From: Cellulomonas composti
GTDB lineage: Bacteria > Actinomycetota > Actinomycetes > Actinomycetales > Cellulomonadaceae
DNA: 64,000 nucleotides
Reading direction: 5' to 3'
Assembly (NCBI RefSeq): GCF_007990245.1
Contig: NZ_BJWG01000005.1
Coordinates: 1-64,000, forward strand
Shown: piece by piece, positions 47,383 through 58,898 of the stretch
How positions within the stretch are numbered: position 1 is the first letter of the stretch
How the letters are laid out: each line of letters starts with the position of its first letter
Made by a program: the position numbers and the translations under genes
Notes under the pieces: model-generated
Seen by the model: only the letters and a program-made list of their open reading frames with translations
Database searches by the model: none
What the model was told of the DNA's origin: nothing

Positions 47383-48645
47383 TCAGGAGGACGGGTTGTC
47401 GATCGCGTCCTGCATGTTCGCGACCATCGTGTTCCACGCCGCGACCGGGTCAGCGGCCTGGCCGGAGATGATCTGCACCTCGGTGGTGCCCCAGAACTGC
47501 CACATGGCGCCCATCTCGGGGATCGACGGCATCGGCGCGCCGGTCGCACCGGCGGCGTTGAAGCCGGCGAGCACCGGGTCGTCGACCAGCTCGGCCGAGG
47601 CGGTCAGCGCCGGGAGGCGGCCACCGGCCTGGTAGAGCTCGGTCTGGACCTTCTCGGTGGAGAGGAAGTTGACGACGAACTCGTTCGCGAGCACCGGGTT
47701 GGCCGACTTCGCGGAGATGAACGCGCCCTGCACGCCGACGAACGGCTGCGCCTCGGAGCCACCGGCGCTCGGCACCGGCAGGACCGTGATGTCCATGCCC
47801 TTGCTCGTGAACTCGGTGGTGTACCAGGGGCCGGTCACGATGTACGGCGACTCACCGTTCTCGAAGGCCTCCTTGGCCTGGTCGCCGCCGATGGCGGGGT
47901 CGAGGACCTTGTCCTGGCCGAGCTTCTGCAGGTACTTGGCGAAGTTCTCGCCGTTCGTGCCGCCGAGGCCGAGCTGGTTCGTGTACGAGCCGTCCGCCTC
48001 CTGCGTGAAGATCGGGGCGCCGAACGACGTCTGCAGCGGGTACAGGTGGTACGCGTCGCCCGCGTCGCCCTGCTGGATGAGGACCGGGTACTTGGTGCCG
48101 GCAGCCTTGCCCTCGGCGATGAGCTCGTCGAACGTGGTCGCCTTCGTCTCGGGGACGAGCGCGTTGTTGCGGACCAGCGCGATGTTCTCGATCGCGTACG
48201 GCGTGCCGTAGAGGTTGCCGTCGAACGTGAAGGCCTGGATCGCGGAGGTCGCGAAGCCCGCGGCCTTGTCACCGAGCTGCACGGGGGCGACGACGCCGTT
48301 GTTGACGAACTCGCCGGTCCAGTCGTGCGCGCCGATGATGACGTCCGGGCCCTGGCCCGTCGGGACCTGCGCGACGAAGTCGGTGCGGATGTCGCCCGAC
48401 GCCTTCTGCACCAGGTCGACCTTGACGCCGGTCTCGGTGGTGAACTCCTCGACGATGGGCTTCATCACGTCGATGCGGGTCTCGTCGACCCACATCGTCA
48501 GCGTGCCGGTCAGCGCCGGCGCCTCGGTCGTCGCGGCCGCGGTGGGCTCGGTCGTCTCGTTGTCGGAAGGGCTGTCGCTCGAGCAGGCGCTCATCGTGAG
48601 CGCCAGGCCGAGGGCGGCCGCAAGGGCCGGGATGCTCCGTCGCAT
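47383..48645 (-). CDS. malE: Maltose/maltodextrin-binding lipoprotein
   Basis: 420 residues. The lipoprotein signal ends in the lipobox LTMSAC, and a Ser/Thr/Glu-rich tether follows. The mature part is a cluster 1 solute-binding protein: GTLTMWVDETRIDVMKP at the start, VQKASGDIRTDFVAQVPTG, DVIIGAHDWTGEFV and YGTPYAIENIALVRN match MalE family strands. It captures maltodextrins outside the membrane for MalFG. It is the first gene of the operon; its promoter region carries an 18-bp LacI-type palindrome. Confidence 0.95.
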   Translation of the reverse strand: MRRSIPALAAALGLALTMSACSSDSPSDNETTEPTAAATTEAPALTGTLTMWVDETRIDVMKPIVEEFTTETGVKVDLVQKASGDIRTDFVAQVPTGQGPDVIIGAHDWTGEFVNNGVVAPVQLGDKAAGFATSAIQAFTFDGNLYGTPYAIENIALVRNNALVPETKATTFDELIAEGKAAGTKYPVLIQQGDAGDAYHLYPLQTSFGAPIFTQEADGSYTNQLGLGGTNGENFAKYLQKLGQDKVLDPAIGGDQAKEAFENGESPYIVTGPWYTTEFTSKGMDITVLPVPSAGGSEAQPFVGVQGAFISAKSANPVLANEFVVNFLSTEKVQTELYQAGGRLPALTASAELVDDPVLAGFNAAGATGAPMPSIPEMGAMWQFWGTTEVQIISGQAADPVAAWNTMVANMQDAIDNPSS

Positions 48646-48719
48646 CGTCGTCGTCTCCTGGGTCGGTGGAGGTCTGCCATCCTCGGCGTCTCCGCGCCGA
48701 CTCTGGCCTGATGCCGCAG

Positions 48720-48749
48720 ACGCTAGCCTCGTTGCAACACGTGCTGCAA
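48720..48749 (-). promoter_or_regulatory. Predicted malE promoter with LacI-type operator
   Basis: TTGCAACACGTGCTGCAA (48732-48749) is an 18-bp palindrome with 16 of 18 positions symmetric and a CACGTG centre, as bound by LacI/GalR proteins. On the minus strand TTGCAG (48749-48744) and TAGCGT (48725-48720) make -35/-10 elements with an 18-bp spacer, so the operator covers the core promoter. A second short dyad GTTAC-G-GTAAC lies at 48753-48763. The regulator gene is divergent, 114 bp away. Confidence 0.65.
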
Positions 48750-48862
48750 GTCGTTACGGTAACTTTCAGGCAACGGTTTCAGACGCCCGTCCGACTTCCA
48801 GGACGGGCGCGGCCGGTCTATCTGATCGGATCTACCTGATCGGCCGAGGACGAGGAGGTCCT

Positions 48863-49936
48863 GTGTCCCCTACGCTGCCACCCGTGCGCACCCGCCTAAC
48901 GGATCTCGCAGAGCAGGCCGGCGTCAGCACGGCCACCGTCTCGCGAGTCCTCAACGGCAAGCACGGCGTATCCGCCCAGGCGCGGCAGGCCGTGCTGGCC
49001 GCCCTCGACGTGCTCGGCTACGAGCGCCCGGAGAAGCTGCGCACCCGCTCCGCGGGCCTCGTCGGACTGGTGGTCCCCGAGCTCGCGAACCCGGTGTTCC
49101 CGGCGTTCGCGCAGGTCATCGAGTCGATGCTGACCGAGCGCGGCTACACGCCGCTGCTGTGCACGCAGTCGCCCGGCGGCACCACCGAGGACCAGTACGT
49201 CGAGATGCTCCTCGAGCACGCCGTCGCCGGCATCGTCTTCGTCTCCGGCCTGCACGCCGACACGTCCGCGAGCAAGGACCGCTACCACCGGCTGCGCAGC
49301 CGCGGGATGCCGATCGTCCTGGTCAACGGCTTCGCCGAGGGTGTCGACGCGCCGTTCGTGTCGACCGACGACGCCGCGGCGCTCGACCTCGCGTTCCGCC
49401 ACCTCGTCTCGCTCGGGCACCGCAACATCGGCCTCGCGATCGGCCCGGACCGGTTCGTGCCCGCGGCCCGCAAGCGCCAGGAGTTCGCCGCCAACCTCGA
49501 GCGCCATCTCGGCGTGACGAAGCCCGACGGGCACGTCGTCTCGACGCTGTTCACCGTCGAGGGCGGTCAGGCCGCGGCACTCGAGCTCATCGAGTCGGGG
49601 CACACCGCGATCGTCTGCGGCTCGGACCTCATGGCCCTCGGCGCGATCCGGGCCGCCCGCTCGCGCGGGCTCGAGGTGCCGACGGACCTGTCGGTCGTCG
49701 GGTTCGACGACTCGCCGTTGATCGCGTTCACCGACCCGCCGCTGACCACCGTGCGCCAGCCCGTCCTCGCGATGGGACACGCCGCCGTCTCGGCGCTCGT
49801 CGCCGAGATCAACGGCACGCCGGCCTCCCGCATCGAGCTCAAGTTCCACCCCGAGCTCATCGTGCGCGGCTCGACGGGTGCCGCCCCCGGCGCCCGGACC
49901 GACCTCTCGGCGATCGCCACGCCCGTCCTGCGCTGA
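48863..49936 (+). CDS. LacI-family maltose regulator
   Basis: 357 residues. The N-terminal helix-turn-helix and hinge are complete: RLTDLAEQAGVSTATVSRVLNGKHGVS (key T-A-T-V-S-R-V-L-N) and ALDVLGYERP. The effector domain is periplasmic-binding-protein-like (LVGLVVPELANPVFPAF, VVGFDDSPLIAFTDPPLTTVRQP). GTG 48863 has AGGAGG 4 bp upstream; GTG 48884 is an alternative. Divergent from malE and followed by an alpha-glucosidase, so it is most likely a maltodextrin-responsive repressor of the whole locus. Confidence 0.92.
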   Translation: MSPTLPPVRTRLTDLAEQAGVSTATVSRVLNGKHGVSAQARQAVLAALDVLGYERPEKLRTRSAGLVGLVVPELANPVFPAFAQVIESMLTERGYTPLLCTQSPGGTTEDQYVEMLLEHAVAGIVFVSGLHADTSASKDRYHRLRSRGMPIVLVNGFAEGVDAPFVSTDDAAALDLAFRHLVSLGHRNIGLAIGPDRFVPAARKRQEFAANLERHLGVTKPDGHVVSTLFTVEGGQAAALELIESGHTAIVCGSDLMALGAIRAARSRGLEVPTDLSVVGFDDSPLIAFTDPPLTTVRQPVLAMGHAAVSALVAEINGTPASRIELKFHPELIVRGSTGAAPGARTDLSAIATPVLR

Positions 49937-50050
49937 CCCGGCGCGGCCGGTCCCCGGCCACGCCCCGAGGCGCCCGGACCAGGTGCCCCGGCGCCCGTCC
50001 GCACCCTCGTCGTACCCACGCTCCCGCCCCCACCCGAGAGGCACCGTTCC

Positions 50051-51766
<1,716 letters not shown>

Positions 51767-51823
51767 GGCTTGTGTCCCGTCGTCCGCTCGGGCCACCCCG
51801 ACCCCGGCCCGAGCGGACGACCG

Positions 51824-53344
51824 TCAGACTCGGTCCGCGACGTCCCAGGCCAGCGCGGCGCCGGCCGGCACCACGACGTCCACCCGACCGTCCTCGACGG
51901 TGACCTTCGTGCAGTCCTCGCCGCCGGCCAGGACGTCGCAGTAGGAGCCGTCGGGCAGGCTCGTCGTGAGCGTGGTGCGCAGCTCGTCGTCCCCGAAGTT
52001 CACGACGACGAACCCGCGCTGCCCGCGGCCCAGCGCCACCGCGTCGCCCTCGCTCCACGTGTCGACCACAGGCGCGTCGCCGACGACGCCGCGCCAGCCG
52101 ACCATCCCGGCGACCTGCGGCCAGCGGTGCTGGCACACCCACGCGCCGTCCTTCAGGTCGGCGCCGGGCCGCGGGTCGCCGCCGCAGGTCGCGTCGACCA
52201 CCTCGCCGTCGTCGAGCTGCTGCGGCCCGGCGTCGGTGTCCGTGAACGAGTATCCGGAGTACACCTGCGGCGTGCCGTACGCGCCCGCGAGCATGAGCAC
52301 GGTCGCGAGCGCGTCGTCGGTGCCGTCCTGGTAGCTCAGCGTCGACCCGTTGCGCTCGGTGTCGTGGTTCTCGACGAACACCACGGCGTCGTCGGACGGC
52401 ACGTAGCGCGCGGTCGCGTCGCCCAGCTCGAGCGCCAGGCCGGGGCTGCCCGCGATGACTCCCTTGAGCTCCTTGCCGTACGTGAACTCGTAGACCTGGC
52501 CGTTGCCGAGGTACTCGTCGGGCGAGATCGGCTCCGCGGAGCCGCGGATGACCTCCTGCATGATCGCCAGGTCGGCCCCGTCGTCGGCGTCGCCCTTCGT
52601 CAGCGGCGCGAGGATCGCGGCGATGTCGTCGGCGGCCATGTGCTTGGCCGCGTCGATGCGCAGCCCGTCGACGCCGAGGCTGACGAGGTCCTGCAGGTAC
52701 GCGCTCAGCCGCTCGCGCACGGGGGCGGTCTCGGTGGCAAGGTCGGCGAGGTTGACCAGCTCACAGGTCTGCACCTGGGCCCGGTCGAAGTAGCTGACGA
52801 TGTCGTCCGACGTCGACAGGCCGCAGTGGTGGAAGTCGTCGTACGTCCAGATCCCGGGGTACTCGTAGTGCTCGTACGACGAGCCCGCCCAGCCCGTGCC
52901 CGGCTCGTCCTGGCCGGTCATGTGGTTGACGACCGCGTCGACCCGCACGTCCACACCCGCGTCGTGGCACGTGGCCACCATCGCGGCGAACTGCTCGCGC
53001 GTGCCGAGCCGCGACTCGAGCAGGTAGCTCACCGGCTGGTACGCGGTCCACCACTGCCCGCCCAGCACGTGCTCCTGCGGCGGCGACGTGAGCACCCAGG
53101 CGTAGCCCGCGGGGCCCAGGTCGTCGGTGCACTCGGCCGCGATCGCGTCCCAGGTCCACTGGAAGAGCTGGACGCCGACGTCGTGACCGGAGCCGTCCGT
53201 CGCGGGCTGGGTCGCCGGGTCGGCCGGCTCGCTCGAGCACGCCCCGAGCGCGGCGACCGCGACCGCGACCGCCGTCGCGACGAGCACGCCGCGGCGTCTG
53301 CGGGGGGCGCGCGGCGTGGGTTCCGCGAAGGGGGTCGGCGTCAT
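51824..53344 (-). CDS. Secreted lipoprotein alpha-amylase, GH13
   Basis: 506 residues. The basic N terminus plus hydrophobic segment ends in a lipobox (VAALGAC), so it is anchored outside the membrane. Catalytic residues are in GVDGLRIDAAKHM (Asp), LAIMQEVI (Glu) and FVENHDTERN (Asp); VNHMTGQ and GVQLFQWTWDAIAAEC resemble Streptomyces/animal-type alpha-amylases. A C-terminal beta domain follows. ATG 53344 has GGAG at ideal spacing; ATG 53350 also possible. It supplies maltodextrins to MalEFG. It converges with the glucosidase. Confidence 0.92.
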   Translation of the reverse strand: MTPTPFAEPTPRAPRRRRGVLVATAVAVAVAALGACSSEPADPATQPATDGSGHDVGVQLFQWTWDAIAAECTDDLGPAGYAWVLTSPPQEHVLGGQWWTAYQPVSYLLESRLGTREQFAAMVATCHDAGVDVRVDAVVNHMTGQDEPGTGWAGSSYEHYEYPGIWTYDDFHHCGLSTSDDIVSYFDRAQVQTCELVNLADLATETAPVRERLSAYLQDLVSLGVDGLRIDAAKHMAADDIAAILAPLTKGDADDGADLAIMQEVIRGSAEPISPDEYLGNGQVYEFTYGKELKGVIAGSPGLALELGDATARYVPSDDAVVFVENHDTERNGSTLSYQDGTDDALATVLMLAGAYGTPQVYSGYSFTDTDAGPQQLDDGEVVDATCGGDPRPGADLKDGAWVCQHRWPQVAGMVGWRGVVGDAPVVDTWSEGDAVALGRGQRGFVVVNFGDDELRTTLTTSLPDGSYCDVLAGGEDCTKVTVEDGRVDVVVPAGAALAWDVADRV

Positions 53345-53386
53345 CGTCATCTCCGGCTCGGTGCGGGGCGTCGTCGCTCAGGCGTC

Positions 53387-53412
53387 TGCAAGCGGTTGCA
53401 CGCGTTTCGCAA
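53387..53412. promoter_or_regulatory. LacI-type dyads upstream of the amylase gene
   Basis: TGCAAGCGGTTGCA (53387-53400) is a perfect inverted repeat around GCGG. An overlapping TTGC-N9-GCAA dyad runs from 53396 to 53412. The TTGCA/TGCAA half sites are shared with the operator before malE, suggesting control by the same LacI-type protein. It lies 43 bp upstream of the amylase start. Confidence 0.5.
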
Positions 53413-53524
53413 GGCACCCTAACCACCCCGCCTGTGAGTCACGCCCGTCGTCACCGACTCGTGACCACACCGTCGCGCAACCGCCGCCCGCGCGTGGCGC
53501 AGGCGACCCGCTACGGTCTCGACC

Positions 53525-54427
53525 ATGCCTGCACCCGAGTACGTTCTCGTCAACGGCGCCGCCTCGTGGAACACCGTGGTCCGCGTCGCAGCGCTGCCGG
53601 AGCCGCGCGCGCAGACCCTGTTCGCCGGCGGTCACACCGACGGCCTCGGCGGGACGTCCGCGGGCAAGGCCGTCACGCTCACCGCGCTCGGCGTGCCGAC
53701 GGTCCTGGTCACGACGACGGCCGACGACGAACGCGGCGCGGCGGTGCGCACGGCGCTGGTCCGTCCCGGCCTGCGTCTCGTCGACCGGCGCGCGGTGGCC
53801 GGCGGCACCGAACGGCATGTCAACCTCGTCTCCGACGACGGCTCGCGAGTCTCTGTCTACCTCGACCTGCCTACCGCCCCGCCGGCCGACGACGAGGTTC
53901 GCGGACTCGTCGCGGGCGCCCGCGTGGCCGTGCTCGACCTCGCGGAGTCGTCGCGCGAGCTGCTGTCGGTCGCGCGCGAGGCGGGTGTCCCCGTCTGGTG
54001 CGACGTGCACGACGACGACGGCGTCGCCGACTACCCCCGCGCGTTCGCCGCCGCGGCCGACGTGCTCGTCGTGTCCGGTGCGCGGCTCGCCGATCCTGAG
54101 GCGTACCTGCGGGCCGCGGTCGGGCGCGGCTGCGGGCTCGCGGTGTGCACGCTCGGTGCCGACGGCGCGCTCGCGCTGGACGGCGACGGCTGGTGGCACG
54201 TCGCTCCGGCGGCCGTGACCGCCCTCGCCGACGCGGAGGGTGCGGGTGACGCGTTCGTCGCGGGCCTGCTGCGGGCGACGCTCGACGGTCTGCCGCGCGA
54301 GCGGGCACTCGCGGAGGCGTCCGCGGCCGGCGCGCTGGCGGTGTCGCAGCCGGGGCTGGGCGCCCCGCACGCGTCCGTCCCGGCGCTGCGGGCGCTCGCC
54401 GACACGGTCACGGTCACGCGCGGCTGA
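53525..54427 (+). CDS. PfkB-family carbohydrate kinase
   Basis: 300 residues of the ribokinase family. The first signature region is GGHTDGLGGTSAGKAVTLTALG (GG-x-x-x-N-like glycine motif). The second, DAEGAGDAFVAGLL, carries the catalytic Asp and anion hole. It phosphorylates a sugar or nucleoside at the expense of ATP; the substrate is not predictable. It stands between the amylase and the broken HNH gene and is not coupled to either. Confidence 0.88.
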   Translation: MPAPEYVLVNGAASWNTVVRVAALPEPRAQTLFAGGHTDGLGGTSAGKAVTLTALGVPTVLVTTTADDERGAAVRTALVRPGLRLVDRRAVAGGTERHVNLVSDDGSRVSVYLDLPTAPPADDEVRGLVAGARVAVLDLAESSRELLSVAREAGVPVWCDVHDDDGVADYPRAFAAAADVLVVSGARLADPEAYLRAAVGRGCGLAVCTLGADGALALDGDGWWHVAPAAVTALADAEGAGDAFVAGLLRATLDGLPRERALAEASAAGALAVSQPGLGAPHASVPALRALADTVTVTRG

Positions 54428-54551
54428 CCTCCGGCGAGACGCCCGCGGCGCACCGCGTGCACGCCGGTCCGGCCGACCGTCTGGCGCCCCGACGACTCCG
54501 CCACCCGCCCCCAGAGACTTGCCTGTGGATATGTTTGCCCAGGTCAGAAGC

Positions 54552-54592
54552 TTGACAGCATGTCGCATTCGTCTACTATAGAACACATGTTC
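54552..54592 (+). promoter_or_regulatory. Promoter with SOS (LexA) box, probably leaderless
   Basis: TTGACA (54552-54557), a 16-bp spacer and TACTAT (54574-54579) form a near-consensus sigma-70 promoter. GAAC-ACAT-GTTC (54581-54592) followed by GA matches the actinobacterial LexA box core. The expected transcription start is at or next to the ATG at 54587, so the mRNA would have no 5' leader and LexA would cover the start site. Confidence 0.8.
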
Positions 54593-56129
54593 GAATGTGG
54601 TCGGGACGCAGTCGGTGACGCATCCCTGCTGCCCGGTGCCCTGGAGGACTCGTCATGGGGTCGCCCCGTGGCCGGGTCCGCGAGCGGCGGGTGGTCGACC
54701 GAACCTGACCGGCTCCTCGCCGACGTCCGCAGGGTCGTCGCCGAACTGGCCTCCGCAGCCCTCGGGTGTGCGGCGTGGACGAGTGCCGAACGGGCGGCGG
54801 CGCTGCGGGTGCTCGACGCCGCGGAGGGCGCGCTGCGTGCCGCGCGCGCCGCTGCTCGTCGCACGGGCGCTCGAGGGTGCCGGCGCGACGGCCTCGGACC
54901 GGTCGTACGCGGACACACGGGCGCGCGAGACGCGCTCCTCGTCCTTCCAGGCCGCCCGGGAGCTCGCCGGTGCGCAGGCGCTGGCCTCGATGCCGGGCTT
55001 CGCGGCCGCGGTCGCGGACGGTCGTGTGCACGTCGGCTTCGCGGACCAGCTCGCTCGCGTGGTCGCGGACGCGTCTGTGCGCGTGCGGACCGCGCTGGCG
55101 TCCCCGGAGGGGGAGGTCGCGGTGCTCGCGATCGCGGCGCGGTCGGCGACGTCGACGCAGTTCGGTCGCGAGCTGGCGGTTCTCGCGGCCGAGCTGGACC
55201 CGGAGTCGCTGGACGACGACCGCAAGGACACCCGGCGCGCGCGGTTCTTCCGGATGAGTCACTCGGGCGACTCGACGCTGCTGCGCGGCCGGGTCGACGC
55301 GGTCACCGGCCGCAGGCTCCAGCTCGCCCTGGAGTCCACCGGGCACCGTCCCGACGAGGACCGCGACCGCGGCCAGGCGAACGCCGACGCCCTCGCGTCG
55401 CTCGCCGAGCACACGCTGGCCTGCCACGGCACGGTCGTCGGGGCGACGGGGGCGGATGCGCCCGACGCGGGAGCCGCACCGTCAGGCGTGTCGGGCGGGC
55501 GGCTCACGAGCGCGCAGAACAGACCCAACGTCACGGTCCTCATGGACCTCGAGACCCTCGCCGCGCTCCGCGCCCGCCGTACCGGCGCCGGCGCCGACGC
55601 CGACCGAACTCCCCCGGCCACCACGCTGGACGGTGTGCCGCTGTCCGCCACCGAGCTGGCGCGAGTGCTGTGCGACTGCGAGCTCACGCGGCTGGTGGTC
55701 GACGCCGAGGGCATGCCGCTCGACGTCGGCCGCACCCAGCGCCTGGATACGGCGGCCCAACGGCGCGCGGTGATCGCGCGCGACCGCCACTGCGGGTGGA
55801 ACGGCTGCGACGCCCCCGCGCACTGGTGCGAGGTGCACCACATCACGTGGTGGAGTCGCGGCGGCACCACCGACGTCGACGGAGCGGTGCTCCTGTGCTC
55901 GCACCACCATCACGTCGTCCACGAGCTCGACCTGCGGGTGACCCGCCTCACGCCGACTGTCGCACCGCCGCGCGACCGACCACACCACGACCGACCAACG
56001 CGCGACCGGCCACCCCGCGACCGGCCACGCGGCGAGCGGGTGCGCGCGGGCGCGACCTACACGTTCGCGCATGCGGACGGACGCCTCGAGAACGCGCCAC
56101 CGGACGCGCCGGGGCGGCCGCCGTGGTGA
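54587..56129 (+). pseudogene. Frameshifted DUF222/HNH endonuclease gene (13E12-repeat type)
   Basis: The N-terminal ~85-90 codons from ATG 54587 (MFECGRDAVGDASLLPG ... ALRVLDAAEGALRAA) are in one frame. The remainder (APLLVARALEGAGATASD to the stop at 56129) is in the +1 frame, with the switch inside the CGCGCGCGCC run at about 54841-54850. The downstream frame has no gap: a DUF222 domain, then HNH motif RDRHCGWNGCDAPAHWCEVHHI...WW...HHHHVVHE. A tail of RDRP-HHDRP-TRDRP repeats and a charged end follow. Such genes are multi-copy in mycobacteria and many actinobacteria, often with a LexA box. One base gained (or two lost) in a CG run suggests a real mutation or a sequencing error. Confidence 0.8.
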
Positions 56130-56143
56130 CCGGTGTGGCGCGT

Positions 56144-57328
56144 TCAGCCGCCGGAGATGCCGATCTCGGCTTCCTGGAGCTCGGCGCGGAACTCGTCGGA
56201 CAGCTCGCGCGAGTCGAGCCATCCGTACGGCAGGTGCGGTCGCTTGGGCGAGCCGGCGCGGCCGCGCTGCCCCTCGGCGGGGGTGCCCGGGTAGCCCTGC
56301 GTCAGGTCCAGCTCGGCGAGCAGGTCGTCGAGCTCGGCCAGGCTCGAGACGAGCCCGAGACGCGCGCGCAGGTCGCCGCCCACGACGTAGCCCTTGAAGT
56401 ACCACGCCATGTGCTTGCGCATCTCGCGCAGCGCCTTGCCCTCGCCCTCGTCGGCCCAGTCGCCGAAGTGCTCGACCATCAGCTCGGCGTGTCGGCGCAC
56501 GACGTGCGCGACGTGACCGAGACCGGGTCGGATCCGCTCGTCGGAACCCGCGAACGCGGCTGCCAGGTCCGCGAACAGCCAGGGCCGACCCTGGCACCCG
56601 CGCCCGACGACGACGCCGTCGCAGCCCGTGTGCGCGACCATCGCGAGCGCGTCCTCGGCGGACCAGATGTCGCCGTTGCCGAGCACCGGGATGTCGGTGA
56701 CCGCCTGCTTGAGCGTGGCGATCGCGTCCCAGTCGGCCGTGCCCGAGTAGTAGTCCGCCGCGGTGCGCCCGTGCAACGAGACCGCCGCGACGCCCGCGTC
56801 CTGGGCGGTCAGGCCCGCCTCGACGTAGGTGAGGTGCTCGTCGTCGATGCCCTTGCGCATCTTGACCGTCACCGGGACGCCGTGCGGGGCCGCCGCCGCC
56901 ACCGCCGCAGTGACGATCGCGCGGAACAGGTCCCGCTTCCAGGGCAGGACCGCTCCCCCGCCGCGGCGCGTGACCTTGGGCACCGGGCAGCCGAAGTTCA
57001 GGTCGACATGGTCGGCGCGGTCCTCCTCGACGAGCAGCCGCACCGCGGCGCCGACGGTCGCGGGGTCCACGCCGTACACCTGGACCGAGCGGGGCACCTC
57101 GTCGGGCTCGAACGCGATGATGCGGAACGACTCGGGCGAGCGCTCGACGAGTGCGCGGCTGGTGAGCATCTCCGCGACGTACAGGCCTGCACCGGACTCA
57201 CGGCAGAGCCGTCGGAACGCCGCGTTGGTCACGCCTGCCATGGGCGCGAGCACGACGGGGGTCTCGACGGTGATCGGTCCGATCTGCAGCGGCGGCAGCA
57301 CCGGGGTCCGCTCGACGGTGGCAGTCAC
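56144..57328 (-). CDS. dusB: tRNA-dihydrouridine synthase B
   Basis: 394 residues. A flavoenzyme that reduces uridine in tRNA D-loops. The FMN barrel starts VVLAPMAGVTNAAFRRLC. The catalytic Cys is in NFGCPVPKVTRRGGGA, FMN-phosphate contacts in LGNGDIWS and VVGRGCQGRPW, and the C-terminal helical domain is complete. A Pro/Gly-rich insert (GTPAEGQRGRAGSPKRP) lies near 350. It is 51 bp downstream of glyQS on the same strand and may share its transcript. Confidence 0.95.
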   Translation of the reverse strand: MTATVERTPVLPPLQIGPITVETPVVLAPMAGVTNAAFRRLCRESGAGLYVAEMLTSRALVERSPESFRIIAFEPDEVPRSVQVYGVDPATVGAAVRLLVEEDRADHVDLNFGCPVPKVTRRGGGAVLPWKRDLFRAIVTAAVAAAAPHGVPVTVKMRKGIDDEHLTYVEAGLTAQDAGVAAVSLHGRTAADYYSGTADWDAIATLKQAVTDIPVLGNGDIWSAEDALAMVAHTGCDGVVVGRGCQGRPWLFADLAAAFAGSDERIRPGLGHVAHVVRRHAELMVEHFGDWADEGEGKALREMRKHMAWYFKGYVVGGDLRARLGLVSSLAELDDLLAELDLTQGYPGTPAEGQRGRAGSPKRPHLPYGWLDSRELSDEFRAELQEAEIGISGG

Positions 57329-57379
57329 GCGCTCCAGTCTCCCATCGACCGCTCCTCGGCGCGGCGCCGGCTGACGCCG

Positions 57380-58765
<1,386 letters not shown>

Positions 58766-58862
58766 GGTGCGATCACTCCAGAGGTGGGGACCCGCGGCTG
58801 GGTGCTGCGGGATCGGCCCGCCCAGGCTACCGGCTTGCCGGGTCTCTCCCGGCACCCCTTTT

Positions 58863-58898
58863 TGACAACGGTTCTCACATTAATGAGAATGATCGTCA
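58863..58898. promoter_or_regulatory. Two tandem Zur-box-like sites
   Basis: TGACAACGGTTCTCA (58863-58877) is a perfect fit to the palindrome TGA-N-AA-N3-TT-N-TCA. TGAGAATGATCGTCA (58884-58898) is a second, slightly weaker copy exactly 21 bp downstream, so both lie on the same DNA face. Site 2 ends on the A of the chosen znuA start codon. A TTGACA at 58862 overlaps site 1 and may be the -35. Zinc-bound Zur would block transcription and start-codon access. Confidence 0.75.

Noticed and set aside
58863..58877. Fur or MntR operator instead of Zur
   Set aside because: TGA-N-AA-N3-TT-N-TCA and the ZnuA His-rich loop fit zinc better, though a metal test would be needed to exclude it.
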